In this document: piece after piece, positions 16,400 through 24,223 of the stretch
How the letters are laid out: the number at the start of each line of letters is the position of its first letter
Numbering within the stretch: the first letter of the stretch is position 1
From: Candidatus Vecturithrix granuli
GTDB lineage: Bacteria; Moduliflexota; Moduliflexia; Moduliflexales; Moduliflexaceae
Direction: 5' to 3'
DNA: 40,976 nucleotides
NCBI GenBank assembly: GCA_000739535.1
Contig: DF820464.1
Span: 95,573-136,548, forward strand
The notes under the pieces: model-generated
Seen by the model: only the letters and a program-made list of their open reading frames with translations
What the model was told of the DNA's origin: nothing
Databases searched by the model: none
Position numbers and translations under genes: made by a program

Positions 16400-17224
16400 T
16401 CATGCCAGATACTCCTCAACCCGGTCAAGCCATTCGTTGACCAGCGCGTGAAACAGAGCGGCCTGCTCAATTTGCAAATTATGTCCGGCGCGGTCCAGAA
16501 TGACAAAGCTCGCACGTGGATAGTTCTCAAGAATATTCCACGCATTGCGGTAGCCAACGCTGATATCTTGCCGTCCAAGCAGGACTAAGGTCGGTTTTTC
16601 AAAGGGAACAGGCAGGGCGTCAACGGCAAAGGAAAATGCATATCCCTCGACTTGTAATCTGGCCAGGAACGGTTCATCTGCAAGTTGTAATCCGCTCATA
16701 ATTTCCTTTTGAAAACGTTCCCAGATTGCAGCAGTTTGAACGACCGTAATCGCTTCAAATTCTTCTCTGTCAGCCGGTGTGAGGCGGGTTAGCAATTGTT
16801 CATCTTTCACTAGCACAACCGGCGCAGGAAGTACGCGTTTGGTTCTATCGGCCTCAATCAGGGGACATAACAAAAACAGGCCGTCAACCTGCATCGGACG
16901 CTGTTTGATAATTCCGCGCGCCAGATAGCCCCCATAGGATTCTCCGGCAATGATGACGCGTTGATTGGGGAACATCTGATCCATAAATTCCAGAACAATG
17001 CTCAACATCTGATCTGAATTTGTGATCCATGACTTTCCAGGGGTCTTTCCCATCCCGGGTAAGTCGAAGTAAATGCGCTGCCATCCCGGGTGCCCTTGAA
17101 AAACGGGTTCCATACAACCGGTCATAAGCTGATGGTCAGGGCCAAAACCATGAATCATGAGGAGCGGACGCCCCTCGCCATAAATTTCATAATACACATC
17201 AATGTCTCTGATTTGGCACTGCAT
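16400..17224 (-). CDS. Alpha/beta hydrolase
   Basis: A 274-residue alpha/beta-hydrolase-fold protein. The oxyanion motif HGFG is at residues 25-28. The nucleophile elbow is GESYGG with Ser96. The probable acid is Asp220 (LGRQDISVG) and the base His248 (DRAGHNLQIEQ). Length and motif order match MhpC/proline iminopeptidase-like enzymes. No signal peptide is seen, so it should be cytoplasmic. The substrate is not evident. It lies between marR and an isochorismatase-family hydrolase on the same strand, so the three may be co-regulated in catabolism of a small molecule; this is inference from gene order only. Confidence 0.9.
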   Translation of the reverse strand: MQCQIRDIDVYYEIYGEGRPLLMIHGFGPDHQLMTGCMEPVFQGHPGWQRIYFDLPGMGKTPGKSWITNSDQMLSIVLEFMDQMFPNQRVIIAGESYGGYLARGIIKQRPMQVDGLFLLCPLIEADRTKRVLPAPVVLVKDEQLLTRLTPADREEFEAITVVQTAAIWERFQKEIMSGLQLADEPFLARLQVEGYAFSFAVDALPVPFEKPTLVLLGRQDISVGYRNAWNILENYPRASFVILDRAGHNLQIEQAALFHALVNEWLDRVEEYLA

Positions 17225-17247
17225 ATTGCTGATTCCTCCTTTGAAAA

Positions 17248-17310
17248 TGTAGCGCGAAACTCCAGTTTCGCGGCTGTCAATGATGCGCGAAACTGGAGTT
17301 TCGCGCTACA
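17248..17310. repeat. 63-bp perfect palindrome upstream of the alpha/beta hydrolase
   Basis: Perfect 25-nt arms (17248-17272 and 17286-17310) flank a 13-nt loop. Each arm is itself a hairpin (CGCGAAACT-CC-AGTTTCGCG), so the DNA or RNA can fold as one long stem or two short ones. It begins 23 bp upstream of the hydrolase start codon, so it would lie in that gene's leader. Confidence 0.85.
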
Positions 17311-17324
17311 TCTGAAAATACTCG

Positions 17325-17397
17325 TACCGACGGACAGCCTTGTCCGTCGATCTGCTTGTTAAGAAAGAACTTTGGCGAACAAGGCTGTTCGCCGGTA
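17325..17397. repeat. Double-hairpin palindromic repeat, GGACAG family copy 2
   Basis: The left hairpin CGACGGACA/TGTCCGTCG is identical to that at 16308-16328. The right hairpin (GGCGAAC/GTTCGCC) is a compensated variant. Outer TACCG...CGGTA also pairs. It lies between marR and the hydrolase gene. Confidence 0.8.
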
Positions 17398-17402
17398 TAA
17401 TT

Positions 17403-17858
17403 CTATGCTTGCAGTTGGCGAAGATGTTCTGTCAATTTTGTCAGAAGTTGCTCTAACGCAGCTTGTTCTTGTTCTGTGAAACACGCCAACGGATCAAACT
17501 CAGTTTTGCTGGTTCTATAGGCTGATTCCGGAATAGAGGCAAGCTTGGCCTGCCCTGCCGGAGTAATGCAAATCCTGCGACGTTTGCGGTTATCAGGATC
17601 TTGTTCGCGCGATACCCATCCCTGGCGTTCCATATTTTTAATAATCACAGTCGCAGTCGGTCGGTCGCAAAACACCAGACGAGCGATTTGCGCCGGAAAA
17701 AGAAAATTGTTCCTGGCTAACCGCCGCAAAACATAAATCTGCTGCGGTGTGATGCCATAAGCACTCAATTCTTTTTGAATATAACGTTTCCAGGTCAGGT
17801 GAACGGCGCTGATTTTTTCGAGGATTCCGGATATTTTTTTCTCTTGTGGTGAATTCAT
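17403..17858 (-). CDS. MarR-family transcriptional regulator
   Basis: A 151-residue winged-helix regulator. The pattern LTWKRYIQKELSAYGITPQQIYVLRRLA, then LVFCDRPTATVIIKNMERQGWVSRE, then the wing DPDNRKRRRICIT, is the MarR DNA-binding domain, flanked by dimerisation helices. Such proteins usually repress nearby genes and themselves, and are released by small aromatic or other ligands. The most likely targets are its own gene and the two hydrolase genes downstream on the same strand. A TTAGA-AC-TCTAA inverted repeat (17861-17872) lies immediately upstream of the start codon and is a candidate operator. Confidence 0.9.
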   Translation of the reverse strand: MNSPQEKKISGILEKISAVHLTWKRYIQKELSAYGITPQQIYVLRRLARNNFLFPAQIARLVFCDRPTATVIIKNMERQGWVSREQDPDNRKRRRICITPAGQAKLASIPESAYRTSKTEFDPLACFTEQEQAALEQLLTKLTEHLRQLQA

Positions 17859-17860
17859 AG

Positions 17861-17896
17861 TTAGAACTCTAATTATAAAATTGATTTTGCTGTCAA
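17861..17896 (-). promoter_or_regulatory. Candidate marR promoter/operator region
   Basis: On the - strand a TTGACA (17896-17891) is followed by TATAAT (17877-17872), but the 13-bp spacing is too short for a standard promoter. TTAGA-AC-TCTAA (17861-17872) is a perfect short palindrome touching the -10-like box and ending 3 bp before the start codon. I give it as a candidate self-operator only. Confidence 0.35.
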
Positions 17897-18082
17897 GAAA
17901 ATTTAGAGGATAAGAGGAAAAATTTTCAGAGAGGAAAAAACAATATGTATCAAACTATTGACAAAATTCACATCAAAACAAAAATTATCTCCTGATGATT
18001 TCACCACAACCGATGGACATCATGTTGTGATGAGTACGTGCTCAAGAGGATAATATTTTTGAAGAATACGGAGGTATGAAAC

Positions 18083-19951
18083 ATGTCAGAGCAAACAACA
18101 GGACCAGTGCAAGAATTCGAATATCAAGCGGAGATGAAGCAATTGCTTCACCTGATTGTCCATTCGTTGTACACGCATCGTGAGGTCTTTCTGCGAGAAC
18201 TTATTTCGAATGCGTCAGATGCATTGAATGTCGCACGATTTCGACAATTGACCGATAAATCCATTGTCGATCATGATGCGCCGCTGGAAGTCAAGATTGT
18301 GTTAGATAAGGAGAAAGGGACATTCTCTATTGAAGACACCGGCATTGGCATGACAAAGGACGAGTTGATCAATAATATCGGAACAATTGCCAAATCGGGC
18401 ACCCTGGAATTCCTGCACAAAATGAAGAGTGATCAGAAGATGTTGGACGCCGATTTGATCGGACAATTCGGAGTCGGATTTTATTCGGTATTTATGGTCA
18501 CGGATGAAGTCACCATAGAAACCCGTCATGCTGACGCTGATTCGCCGGCCTATCGCTGGAAATCAGTCGGAGAAGGAAAATTCACGATTGAAGAAATCGA
18601 TCGGGCAAAACGTGGCACGAAAATCAGCTTTACTTTGAAAGAAGACGCCAAAGAATTCAGCGAGGATTGGCGCGTCAAGAATATTATCAAAAAATATTCG
18701 AACTTTGTGGATTTCCCCGTCTATGTGGGCGATGAAAAAGTCAACACCGTCAGTGCATTGTGGCAGAAACGTAAAGATGATCTCAAAGACGAGGAACTCA
18801 CAGAGTTTTACAAATATCTTTCCAATGATTATCAGGCCCCCTTAGGCCATTTACATGTGGCTCTGGAAGGCAGCGTCAATTTCAAAGCCTTGCTCTTTAT
18901 TCCAGAAACCGCGCCCTTAGGGTTCTTCCGAGAAACGGAATATAAAGGCTTACACTTGTACGCGCACCGCATTTTAATTCAGGACGATTGTAAGGATTTA
19001 TTGCCGGAATATCTGCGCTTTGTGAAAGGGGTCGTGGATACGGAAGATCTGCCGTTAAATGTGTCGCGTGAAGTCACGCAATCCAGCCCGGTCATGGGCA
19101 AAATTAATAAAGTCTTAACCGGCAAAGTGCTCTCCTTTCTCGAAGATTGGGCCCAGAATGATACTGAAAAATATGAGAAATTTTATAAAAATTTCTCACC
19201 CTTATTGAAAACCGGCGTCAACAGTGATTTTTCGAACAAAGACAAAATCATTGAATTGTTCCGGTTTGAATCATCGGCGGCAGAAAAGGGCAAGATGACC
19301 TCGCTGAAAGAGTATGTGGCGCGCATGAAAGCAGAGCAGAAGGAGATCTATTACGTGAGCGGCGATTCGCGGGAATCCGCTGAACGCAATCCGAATCTGG
19401 AATACTTCAAGAAACATGGGATTGAAGTGCTCTATCTGCTCGACCCGGTCGATCTGTTTGTCGTGCCTTCCATTCATGAATATGAGAAAAAATCCTTGAA
19501 GTCAATTGACAAGGCCGACGTTCAGGTCAGTAAAGACGAGGAAAAGCAAGAGGAAAACGCGATCCAGGAAAGCATGTCAAAATCCTTCCTGAGCGCGTTC
19601 AAAGAAGTGCTGATTGACAAAGTAGAAGACGTCATCGCCTCGAAACGTCTGGTAGAATCGCCGGTAACGCTGGTTGTGGGGAAAGAAGGCATGGACATCC
19701 AGACCGAACGCATGATGAAAATGTTCAACAAGGATTTTACCGGATCAAAGAAGATCATGGAAGTGAATCTTGCGCATCCTCTGATTAAAAATCTGTGGGA
19801 CATCTATCAGCAAGATACGAAAGATCCTTTCCTGCGCAATTGCATTGTGCAGCTCTATGAAGGTGCGCTGCTGCGCGAAGGGAATTTGACGGATCCGACC
19901 GCATTTCTCAGTCGTATGACCGAAATTATGGAAAAAGCCAGCCGCAAGTAA
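18083..19951 (+). CDS. htpG: Molecular chaperone HtpG (Hsp90)
   Basis: A 622-residue protein of normal HtpG length. The N-terminal ATPase domain has YTHREVFLRELISNASDA, DTGIGMTKDEL, GTIAKSGT and the lid/G2 motif GQFGVGFYSVF. The middle domain has SREVTQSSPVM with the catalytic-loop Arg region, and the C-terminal dimerisation domain is complete. It is an ATP-dependent cytosolic chaperone. The start at 18083 has GGAGG eight bases upstream. A TTGACA lies ~130 bp upstream but with a poor -10. No CIRCE element was found. A perfect 17-bp hairpin just after the stop probably terminates it. There is no neighbouring operon partner. Confidence 0.97.
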   Translation: MSEQTTGPVQEFEYQAEMKQLLHLIVHSLYTHREVFLRELISNASDALNVARFRQLTDKSIVDHDAPLEVKIVLDKEKGTFSIEDTGIGMTKDELINNIGTIAKSGTLEFLHKMKSDQKMLDADLIGQFGVGFYSVFMVTDEVTIETRHADADSPAYRWKSVGEGKFTIEEIDRAKRGTKISFTLKEDAKEFSEDWRVKNIIKKYSNFVDFPVYVGDEKVNTVSALWQKRKDDLKDEELTEFYKYLSNDYQAPLGHLHVALEGSVNFKALLFIPETAPLGFFRETEYKGLHLYAHRILIQDDCKDLLPEYLRFVKGVVDTEDLPLNVSREVTQSSPVMGKINKVLTGKVLSFLEDWAQNDTEKYEKFYKNFSPLLKTGVNSDFSNKDKIIELFRFESSAAEKGKMTSLKEYVARMKAEQKEIYYVSGDSRESAERNPNLEYFKKHGIEVLYLLDPVDLFVVPSIHEYEKKSLKSIDKADVQVSKDEEKQEENAIQESMSKSFLSAFKEVLIDKVEDVIASKRLVESPVTLVVGKEGMDIQTERMMKMFNKDFTGSKKIMEVNLAHPLIKNLWDIYQQDTKDPFLRNCIVQLYEGALLREGNLTDPTAFLSRMTEIMEKASRK

Positions 19952-19957
19952 CACAGG

Positions 19958-19992
19958 AAAAAACCAGGTTTCTTGAAGAAACCTGGTTTTTT
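19958..19992. terminator. AAACCAGGTTT hairpin repeat, copy 2 (htpG terminator)
   Basis: A perfect 17-bp inverted repeat with a 1-nt loop, beginning with A6 and ending with T6, six bases after the htpG stop. It would act as a terminator in either direction. It is also a member of the dispersed AAACC[A/G]GGTTT family. Confidence 0.85.
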
Positions 19993-20027
19993 TCTTCTGC
20001 GATGCCAGCGATTCGACGCTATCAATC

Positions 20028-20669
20028 CTATTGTAATCTGCGTCGCCGCTTCAGCATCGCGCCGAGGCCAAGCAGACCGCCAGCGAATAGCAGCAGCGTG
20101 CCGGGTTCGGGCACCACGCTCGTCGGATTCCCTGGCGTGGCTGTGGGAACCACCACGACGTCGGTCGCGAAACACCAGACCGGACCGGCGGTAGATGCCT
20201 GATACACATCAGTCGCGATCACCTGCCAGCAATAATACTGCCCGCCTGAAAGGGCTTCCGGCGTATATTCCGCCGTGGTCACGGTTGCCTGATACATCAG
20301 GTTCTCCTCCGAGGCGCCCAGATACACGGCATACGCCAGCGGGTCGCCGTCCGGATCGCTGCCCAGCCAGGTCAGCGTCGGCCGCACCGAAACCTCAGTC
20401 GCGTCGTCGGCAATTGACGGCTCAGATGGCGCGTTCGGCGGCTGATTCTGCGAGACCTCTGTGCCGGTTATAGCCGCAAGCACGCGGTTTCCCACGCGGT
20501 CGTACCCAAACGACTGCGTCGCGCCGCTGTCACTCGTACTGCGCAACACACGCCCCATGGCGTCGTAGCTGTAATGCAGCGTCTCACTCCGAACGCTGCC
20601 AGTGAAGAGACATAGCAGGCATACCAGCAGACTGAACAGGTATGCAACATCTTTTCGTTGAACAAACAT
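20028..20669 (-). CDS. Secreted YD-repeat / fibronectin III-like / PEP-CTERM protein
   Basis: A 213-residue protein with a strong AAGGAGG before ATG 20669. It has a signal peptide (VAYLFSLLVCLLCLFTGSVRS). Two YD (Rhs-type) repeats follow (LHYSYDAMGRVLRSTSDSG, then FGYDRVGNRVLAA). Next is an ~85-residue fibronectin III-like domain (PPNAPSEPSIADDA ... LTWLGSDPDGDPLAYAVYLG ... GGQYYCWQVIATD). It ends in a PEP-CTERM tail (VVPEPGTLLLFAGGLLGLG, then KRRRR). By family the tail directs exosortase-dependent surface sorting. The YD part resembles the repeats of the large Rhs protein on the same strand, so it may derive from it. YD repeats and PEP-CTERM in one short protein are unusual. Confidence 0.85.
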   Translation of the reverse strand: MFVQRKDVAYLFSLLVCLLCLFTGSVRSETLHYSYDAMGRVLRSTSDSGATQSFGYDRVGNRVLAAITGTEVSQNQPPNAPSEPSIADDATEVSVRPTLTWLGSDPDGDPLAYAVYLGASEENLMYQATVTTAEYTPEALSGGQYYCWQVIATDVYQASTAGPVWCFATDVVVVPTATPGNPTSVVPEPGTLLLFAGGLLGLGAMLKRRRRLQ

Positions 20670-21117
20670 GATGTCCTCCTTCTGTGTGAATACGCGTTTG
20701 TTTTCTCTCTATCTTTTATTATTATTCATTTATTATTATTCATTAATACGACTTTGTTAGATTCGAAAACATGGCATGTTGCCCTGAACGGGCAACATCT
20801 GTCAGCATCGGGTGAAACCCGATGGCCTCATGGCGCACCGCGCTCACAGCCCTGAAAGGGCGGGATATTCGGGGATGCAGCATCCCGGCAGCATGCGGAG
20901 ATGACGCCCTTACAGGGCTCAATGCGAACGACACCACGATCCCATCGGGCTTCACCCGATGCTGACAGATGACGCCCTTTCAGGGCTGTGAGATCACGCA
21001 AAATGTTGGAGTGAGTGTCTGCACTCCACATGTTCACCTGTCAAAATTAATGTGATCGTGTACTAGTACCGCTTTCACATTCCCCTAAAACTCATCAATC
21101 AGAGAGGGTTTTTAGAG
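20670..21117. repeat. Repeat-filled intergenic region with a 176-bp mosaic palindrome
   Basis: This 450-bp stretch carries no gene that I can support. 20796-20825 and 20942-20971 are 30-nt inverted arms with one mismatch (both contain CAGCATCGGGTGAA). Inside and beside them are smaller hairpins of the type GCCCTGAAAGGGC (20849-20861), GTTGCCCTGAACGGGCAAC (20779-20795) and GCCCTTTCAGGGC. These resemble widely dispersed GC-rich repeats in environmental bacteria. The block separates the YD/PEP-CTERM gene from the third Rhs tip. Confidence 0.75.
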
Positions 21118-21336
21118 TCAATCATTGCTCTTTTGTAATCCTTGCATACTCACCAATAGATGATACGTCTGCTTTAATAACTCTTTTGCCGAATGAAGAT
21201 CTGTCCCCATTCGAGTTGAAAAATCATCGATATCAAGAGCATTACAGACCTCATTTAATGCTTGATGGAATGTCATCATTTCATTCAAATTGAGTTGAAT
21301 ACTTGCTGTATTTTTTTCAATAGAGATTATTCGCAT
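21118..21336 (-). CDS. Small immunity-protein candidate for Rhs tip 3
   Basis: A 72-residue acidic soluble protein (MRIISIEKNTASIQLNLNEM...). It starts 4 bp after the stop of the orphan Rhs tip at 21341, on the same strand, which is the standard toxin-immunity arrangement. I do not recognise a named family. The mostly helical, Leu-rich pattern (AKELLKQTYHLLVSM) fits many small immunity proteins. The function is inferred from position only. Confidence 0.65.
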   Translation of the reverse strand: MRIISIEKNTASIQLNLNEMMTFHQALNEVCNALDIDDFSTRMGTDLHSAKELLKQTYHLLVSMQGLQKSND

Positions 21337-21340
21337 AGAT

Positions 21341-22162
21341 CTATCTTGGCATCAAGTTATTAAAATACTCTCTCCCAACAAGAAAAGAAGTCCCTCCATG
21401 AGGATGCAAGGGGTCTAATATAACGATTCTCCCTGTCAAATCATCATAATATGCTTCTCGTCCTCCTGGTAAGAGCTTTTGATCGCCTCGTTGTATCACT
21501 TCACTGATTAACTCAACAATGTCTTCTATCAACATCCGTGGGTTATGTTTTCGAGCATGGTCGGAAGCAATCTTGTCAATCAGCTCTTTAATGCTCTTAT
21601 TGGTTAAATTTTTTCCACTGTTAATATTCAACGGGCATACCAAATTCATCGCAGCATCTGTAACAATGTCCTGAGGATTGACAGGTAGAAGCATCTCAAG
21701 GAGCCACCCTGGAAGAAAATCTAAGTATCCCTGGATTTTTCCATTCAGTTCAGCCATTGCCTGAGCGTTCTTCTCTAACCCAGGATATTTGATTGCTAAT
21801 CCAAAAGGATCCACCCAATTGACCGGATTATTACCCACGAAGGCATACAGGTTCAGGCCGCTTTGCTCGCCGAGTGGGTCACGTCTATCCCATCGCGCAA
21901 GTTCAGGAAAATAGTTCCTGAATTCATATTGCATCATGCCAACGGGTGCATTGTAACGTTTGGTGGAAAAACCGTAGGGCTGCTCCAAACTGCCGATGTT
22001 GGCGAGCAACACGCCAAACTGATCGTACCGGTACGCCGCAACAACAGACTGCGAGGCATTCAGCACCGTTTCCACGTTGCCTTTACCATCGTACAGATAG
22101 GCGTAGTCAGCGTCATCTTGCTTGAGGTTCAGCAGACCGCCGATGCCGCCGCCGAGGTTCAA
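21341..22162 (-). CDS. Orphan Rhs C-terminal tip 3 with toxin candidate
   Basis: A 273-residue frame lacking the Rhs body. It begins at codons for LNLGGGIGGLLNLKQ, in the middle of the Rhs core, and continues through AYLYDGKGNVE, AAYRYD.FGVLL, RWDRRDPLGE and the hallmark YAFVGNNPVNWVDPFGL. Homology to the full-length gene stops abruptly just upstream of 22162, so this is a displaced tip, not an independently evolved gene. The ~150-residue unique end has LPGGREAYYDDLTGRIVILD, then LHPHGGTSFL and YF. This pattern recalls BECR-fold RNase toxins, which I state only as a possibility. It has no clear ribosome site. Confidence 0.75.
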   Translation of the reverse strand: MNLGGGIGGLLNLKQDDADYAYLYDGKGNVETVLNASQSVVAAYRYDQFGVLLANIGSLEQPYGFSTKRYNAPVGMMQYEFRNYFPELARWDRRDPLGEQSGLNLYAFVGNNPVNWVDPFGLAIKYPGLEKNAQAMAELNGKIQGYLDFLPGWLLEMLLPVNPQDIVTDAAMNLVCPLNINSGKNLTNKSIKELIDKIASDHARKHNPRMLIEDIVELISEVIQRGDQKLLPGGREAYYDDLTGRIVILDPLHPHGGTSFLVGREYFNNLMPR

Positions 22163-22370
22163 GCAATGACAGCCTCAAAGGAATTGCTGCCTCGGTCATG
22201 ATCTCCTGGCATGTATATTCTGAATATTGTCCGTAAACATGTGCTCGTGAAGAACTTTTACAGACAAATTCTTGTTTGTGCTCTCTATCAGGCTGTGAGG
22301 CTACATCAGAAAAAATATCTGGTTATGTCAAAGAACGTAATCGGTTGATATTTCCAATCTATAGTCTCAA
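22163..22370. other. Unassigned spacer between Rhs tip 3 and the membrane protein gene
   Basis: There is no standard gene. On the - strand one frame stays open for about 50 codons (near 22330-22165) without an ATG start and enters the Rhs region out of frame. It may be the remains of an earlier tip or immunity gene, but I cannot identify it. Confidence 0.4.
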
Positions 22371-22658
22371 TTATCGAGAGTTCAGTTGATGAGCATTGGA
22401 ATTATTTTTAAACATTCGTGTTCTCACGTAATTTATCAAGTAATAAGCTGTAATGGGTGATAAGAGTAAGAATAATATTCCAAAAAATGGATGCCATTCA
22501 TCACCCATATCAATAGGCGAAATCATTTCAAAATGAATCAATAGCATTTGAAGCCGATACAGTATGCCTGCCCAAAAAGATATTGATAGAAGAATAATGA
22601 TTGTGCACAAACAGACAAAAACTACTATTTGAGTTATTTTGATAATTATCTCTTTCAT
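22371..22658 (-). CDS. Two-helix membrane protein, immunity candidate for Rhs tip 2
   Basis: A 95-residue protein. ATG 22658 is preferred, with a weak GGA seven bases upstream; the longer frame starts at TTG 22670. Two membrane helices are evident: ITQIVVFVCLCTIIILLSI near the N-terminus and FFGILFLLLSPITAYYLI near residue 65. A basic C-terminus follows. It is encoded 153 bp downstream of the second orphan Rhs tip on the same strand. A membrane immunity protein would suit a toxin acting on or crossing the inner membrane. The assignment is positional and weaker than for the other two pairs because of the gap. Confidence 0.55.
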   Translation of the reverse strand: MKEIIIKITQIVVFVCLCTIIILLSISFWAGILYRLQMLLIHFEMISPIDMGDEWHPFFGILFLLLSPITAYYLINYVRTRMFKNNSNAHQLNSR

Positions 22659-22811
22659 AGTAAATTCCAATCAATTCATCCAAGATAATGTGTAAGCATG
22701 CTTTGTAACAGGCAATATTTTACATAATTGTGAGATTAAGGTAAAGGAATCCCCCTCTTTTTCCAGAAAGCTGCTTATACATTATGACCTAAATTTATGG
22801 TTCTCATTTTC

Positions 22812-23855
22812 TTATTTGCATGGGCCGTCATCTTCTGGAAAAACAAACGGTCCCCCAAATTCTGTTTCAGGATCTAGAATTATTTTCGGCCCAAGTAAGA
22901 AATCAGCTCCCGTCAAGAGTGGAATAAGACCAAGATCATCAATAAGTTGACCTAATGGGCTTATATAACGTAAATCTGATTCCTCAAATGTATTTAATGC
23001 ATCCGAATCTTTTATTACGACGGTGGTATAGTCGGGAATTTTGACAACAGTCCCATCGGCAAATATGAGTGTGTCGGGATCATTGTTGGTCGTTATAGAA
23101 GTTCTCCCTGGATTTATTGGGAAAACGACTTGTCCCGGTGTTTGAGGATTACTATATGACGAATAAATTGGATTATCGCCTAAATTGATAATAATTGTAA
23201 GTTTTGGTCTTTGGCCGTAAGGATCTATCCAATTGACCGGATTATTGCCCACAAAGGCGTACAGGTTCAACCCACCGGCTTCGCCGATTGGGTCGCGGGA
23301 ATCCCAACGGACAATCTCAGGAAAATAATTCCGGGCTTCATACTGCACCATGCCAACCGGCGCATTGTAACGTTTGGTAGAAAAAGCATACGGTTGATTC
23401 AAGGAACCAGTTTGGTTCAATAACACACCAAACGGATCATATCGGTATGCTGCCACAACCGCCTGCGTACTGTCAAGGATCGCTTCGACATTGCCTTTGC
23501 CATCATACAGATAGGCATAATTTTGCCCGCCCTGTTTCAGGTTCAGCAGGCCGCCGATGCCACCGCCGAGGTTCAGGCCCCAGGTGTATTCGCGCAGCAC
23601 AGCATTATTTCCGTCTCTGTCCTGAATGACCAGCATCCCATCGCGGATAATGCGCAGGGTGTCAACCAGCACGCCATTCTCGTAGAACTTCTGTTCTGCA
23701 AGGAGATTGTCGCCGCTGCAGAGGAATTCCTGGCGGTGCGCCATGCCGCTGCTGTCGGTGTATGCCAACGAGGTTATACGGTTTTCGGCGTCATACTCGG
23801 CCGTAAACACGTCGCCGTCCTGTGTGTAGCCCTGCGTCAGGTTGCCGTCGGTGTC
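22812..23855 (-). CDS. Orphan Rhs C-terminal tip 2 with toxin candidate
   Basis: Homology to the full-length Rhs protein begins near 23855 (TDGNLTQGYTQDGD). The first usable start is GTG 23810, giving 332 residues; neither has a recognisable ribosome site. The Rhs core follows (VFTAEYDAENRITSLAYTDSSG, then EYTWGLNLGGGIGG, YDGKGNVEAILDS, RWDSRDPIGEAGG) up to VGNNPVNWIDPYG near 23215. The ~133-residue unique tail starts RPKLTIIINLGDNPIY and ends in an acidic stretch before KIILDPETEFGGPFVFPED. I recognise no toxin family. It starts only ~20 bp after the immunity gene of the main Rhs. It is probably a silent cassette that becomes expressed by recombination with the main gene. Confidence 0.72.
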   Translation of the reverse strand, partial: DTDGNLTQGYTQDGDVFTAEYDAENRITSLAYTDSSGMAHRQEFLCSGDNLLAEQKFYENGVLVDTLRIIRDGMLVIQDRDGNNAVLREYTWGLNLGGGIGGLLNLKQGGQNYAYLYDGKGNVEAILDSTQAVVAAYRYDPFGVLLNQTGSLNQPYAFSTKRYNAPVGMVQYEARNYFPEIVRWDSRDPIGEAGGLNLYAFVGNNPVNWIDPYGQRPKLTIIINLGDNPIYSSYSNPQTPGQVVFPINPGRTSITTNNDPDTLIFADGTVVKIPDYTTVVIKDSDALNTFEESDLRYISPLGQLIDDLGLIPLLTGADFLLGPKIILDPETEFGGPFVFPEDDGPCK

Positions 23856-23872
23856 ATTACTCGGCTTTATAT

Positions 23873-24223
23873 TTAATCGCTACGCTCTCTATATTGCTCA
23901 AGTAGTCTCAATGAACGAGTGAAAGCAGACAATATTTGATGGCCAATTGGTGTCATGTCTTCATCATCTGGAAGTTGAGCCAAGAACATTTCAGACGGCA
24001 CAGCTAAATTATCTCCTGCTAGGCATAAGTGCACTGCCGATACCACGCGATGTAAAGATTCGTTAAACTCACGAAGACGTTCGGGATCACAAACTCCTTT
24101 GGTTCCAGGATCGTAAGTATCTCGTGCTTGAATGGTGAGTTCGAACGCAAAACATATTCCTAACATCGCTAATTGCGCTCTGTTTAACTGTTGAATATAT
24201 AATGTTGCTTCCGTCTTTTTCAT
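23873..24223 (-). CDS. Immunity-protein candidate for the full-length Rhs toxin
   Basis: A 116-residue soluble protein starting MKKTEATLYIQQLNRAQLAMLG. Its ATG overlaps the TGA of the large Rhs gene (ATGA at 24223-24220), giving the translational coupling expected for a toxin-immunity pair. It looks all-helical and has no transmembrane segment. I do not recognise a named immunity family. Because it shares the mRNA of the riboswitch-controlled gene, toxin and protection would be regulated together. Function is inferred from position. Confidence 0.72.
   Translation of the reverse strand: MKKTEATLYIQQLNRAQLAMLGICFAFELTIQARDTYDPGTKGVCDPERLREFNESLHRVVSAVHLCLAGDNLAVPSEMFLAQLPDDEDMTPIGHQILSAFTRSLRLLEQYRERSD

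Noticed and set aside
15604-16578. A longer 324-residue isochorismatase-like protein
   Set aside because: The first 100 residues read through the alpha/beta hydrolase gene and a palindromic repeat. The family N-terminus and GGAGAAACGAT ribosome site place the start at 16278.
20750-21010. Possible riboswitch or phage attachment site
   Set aside because: The structure is a mosaic of short palindromes repeated elsewhere in the window. It has no conserved aptamer motif, and no integrase or tRNA is nearby.
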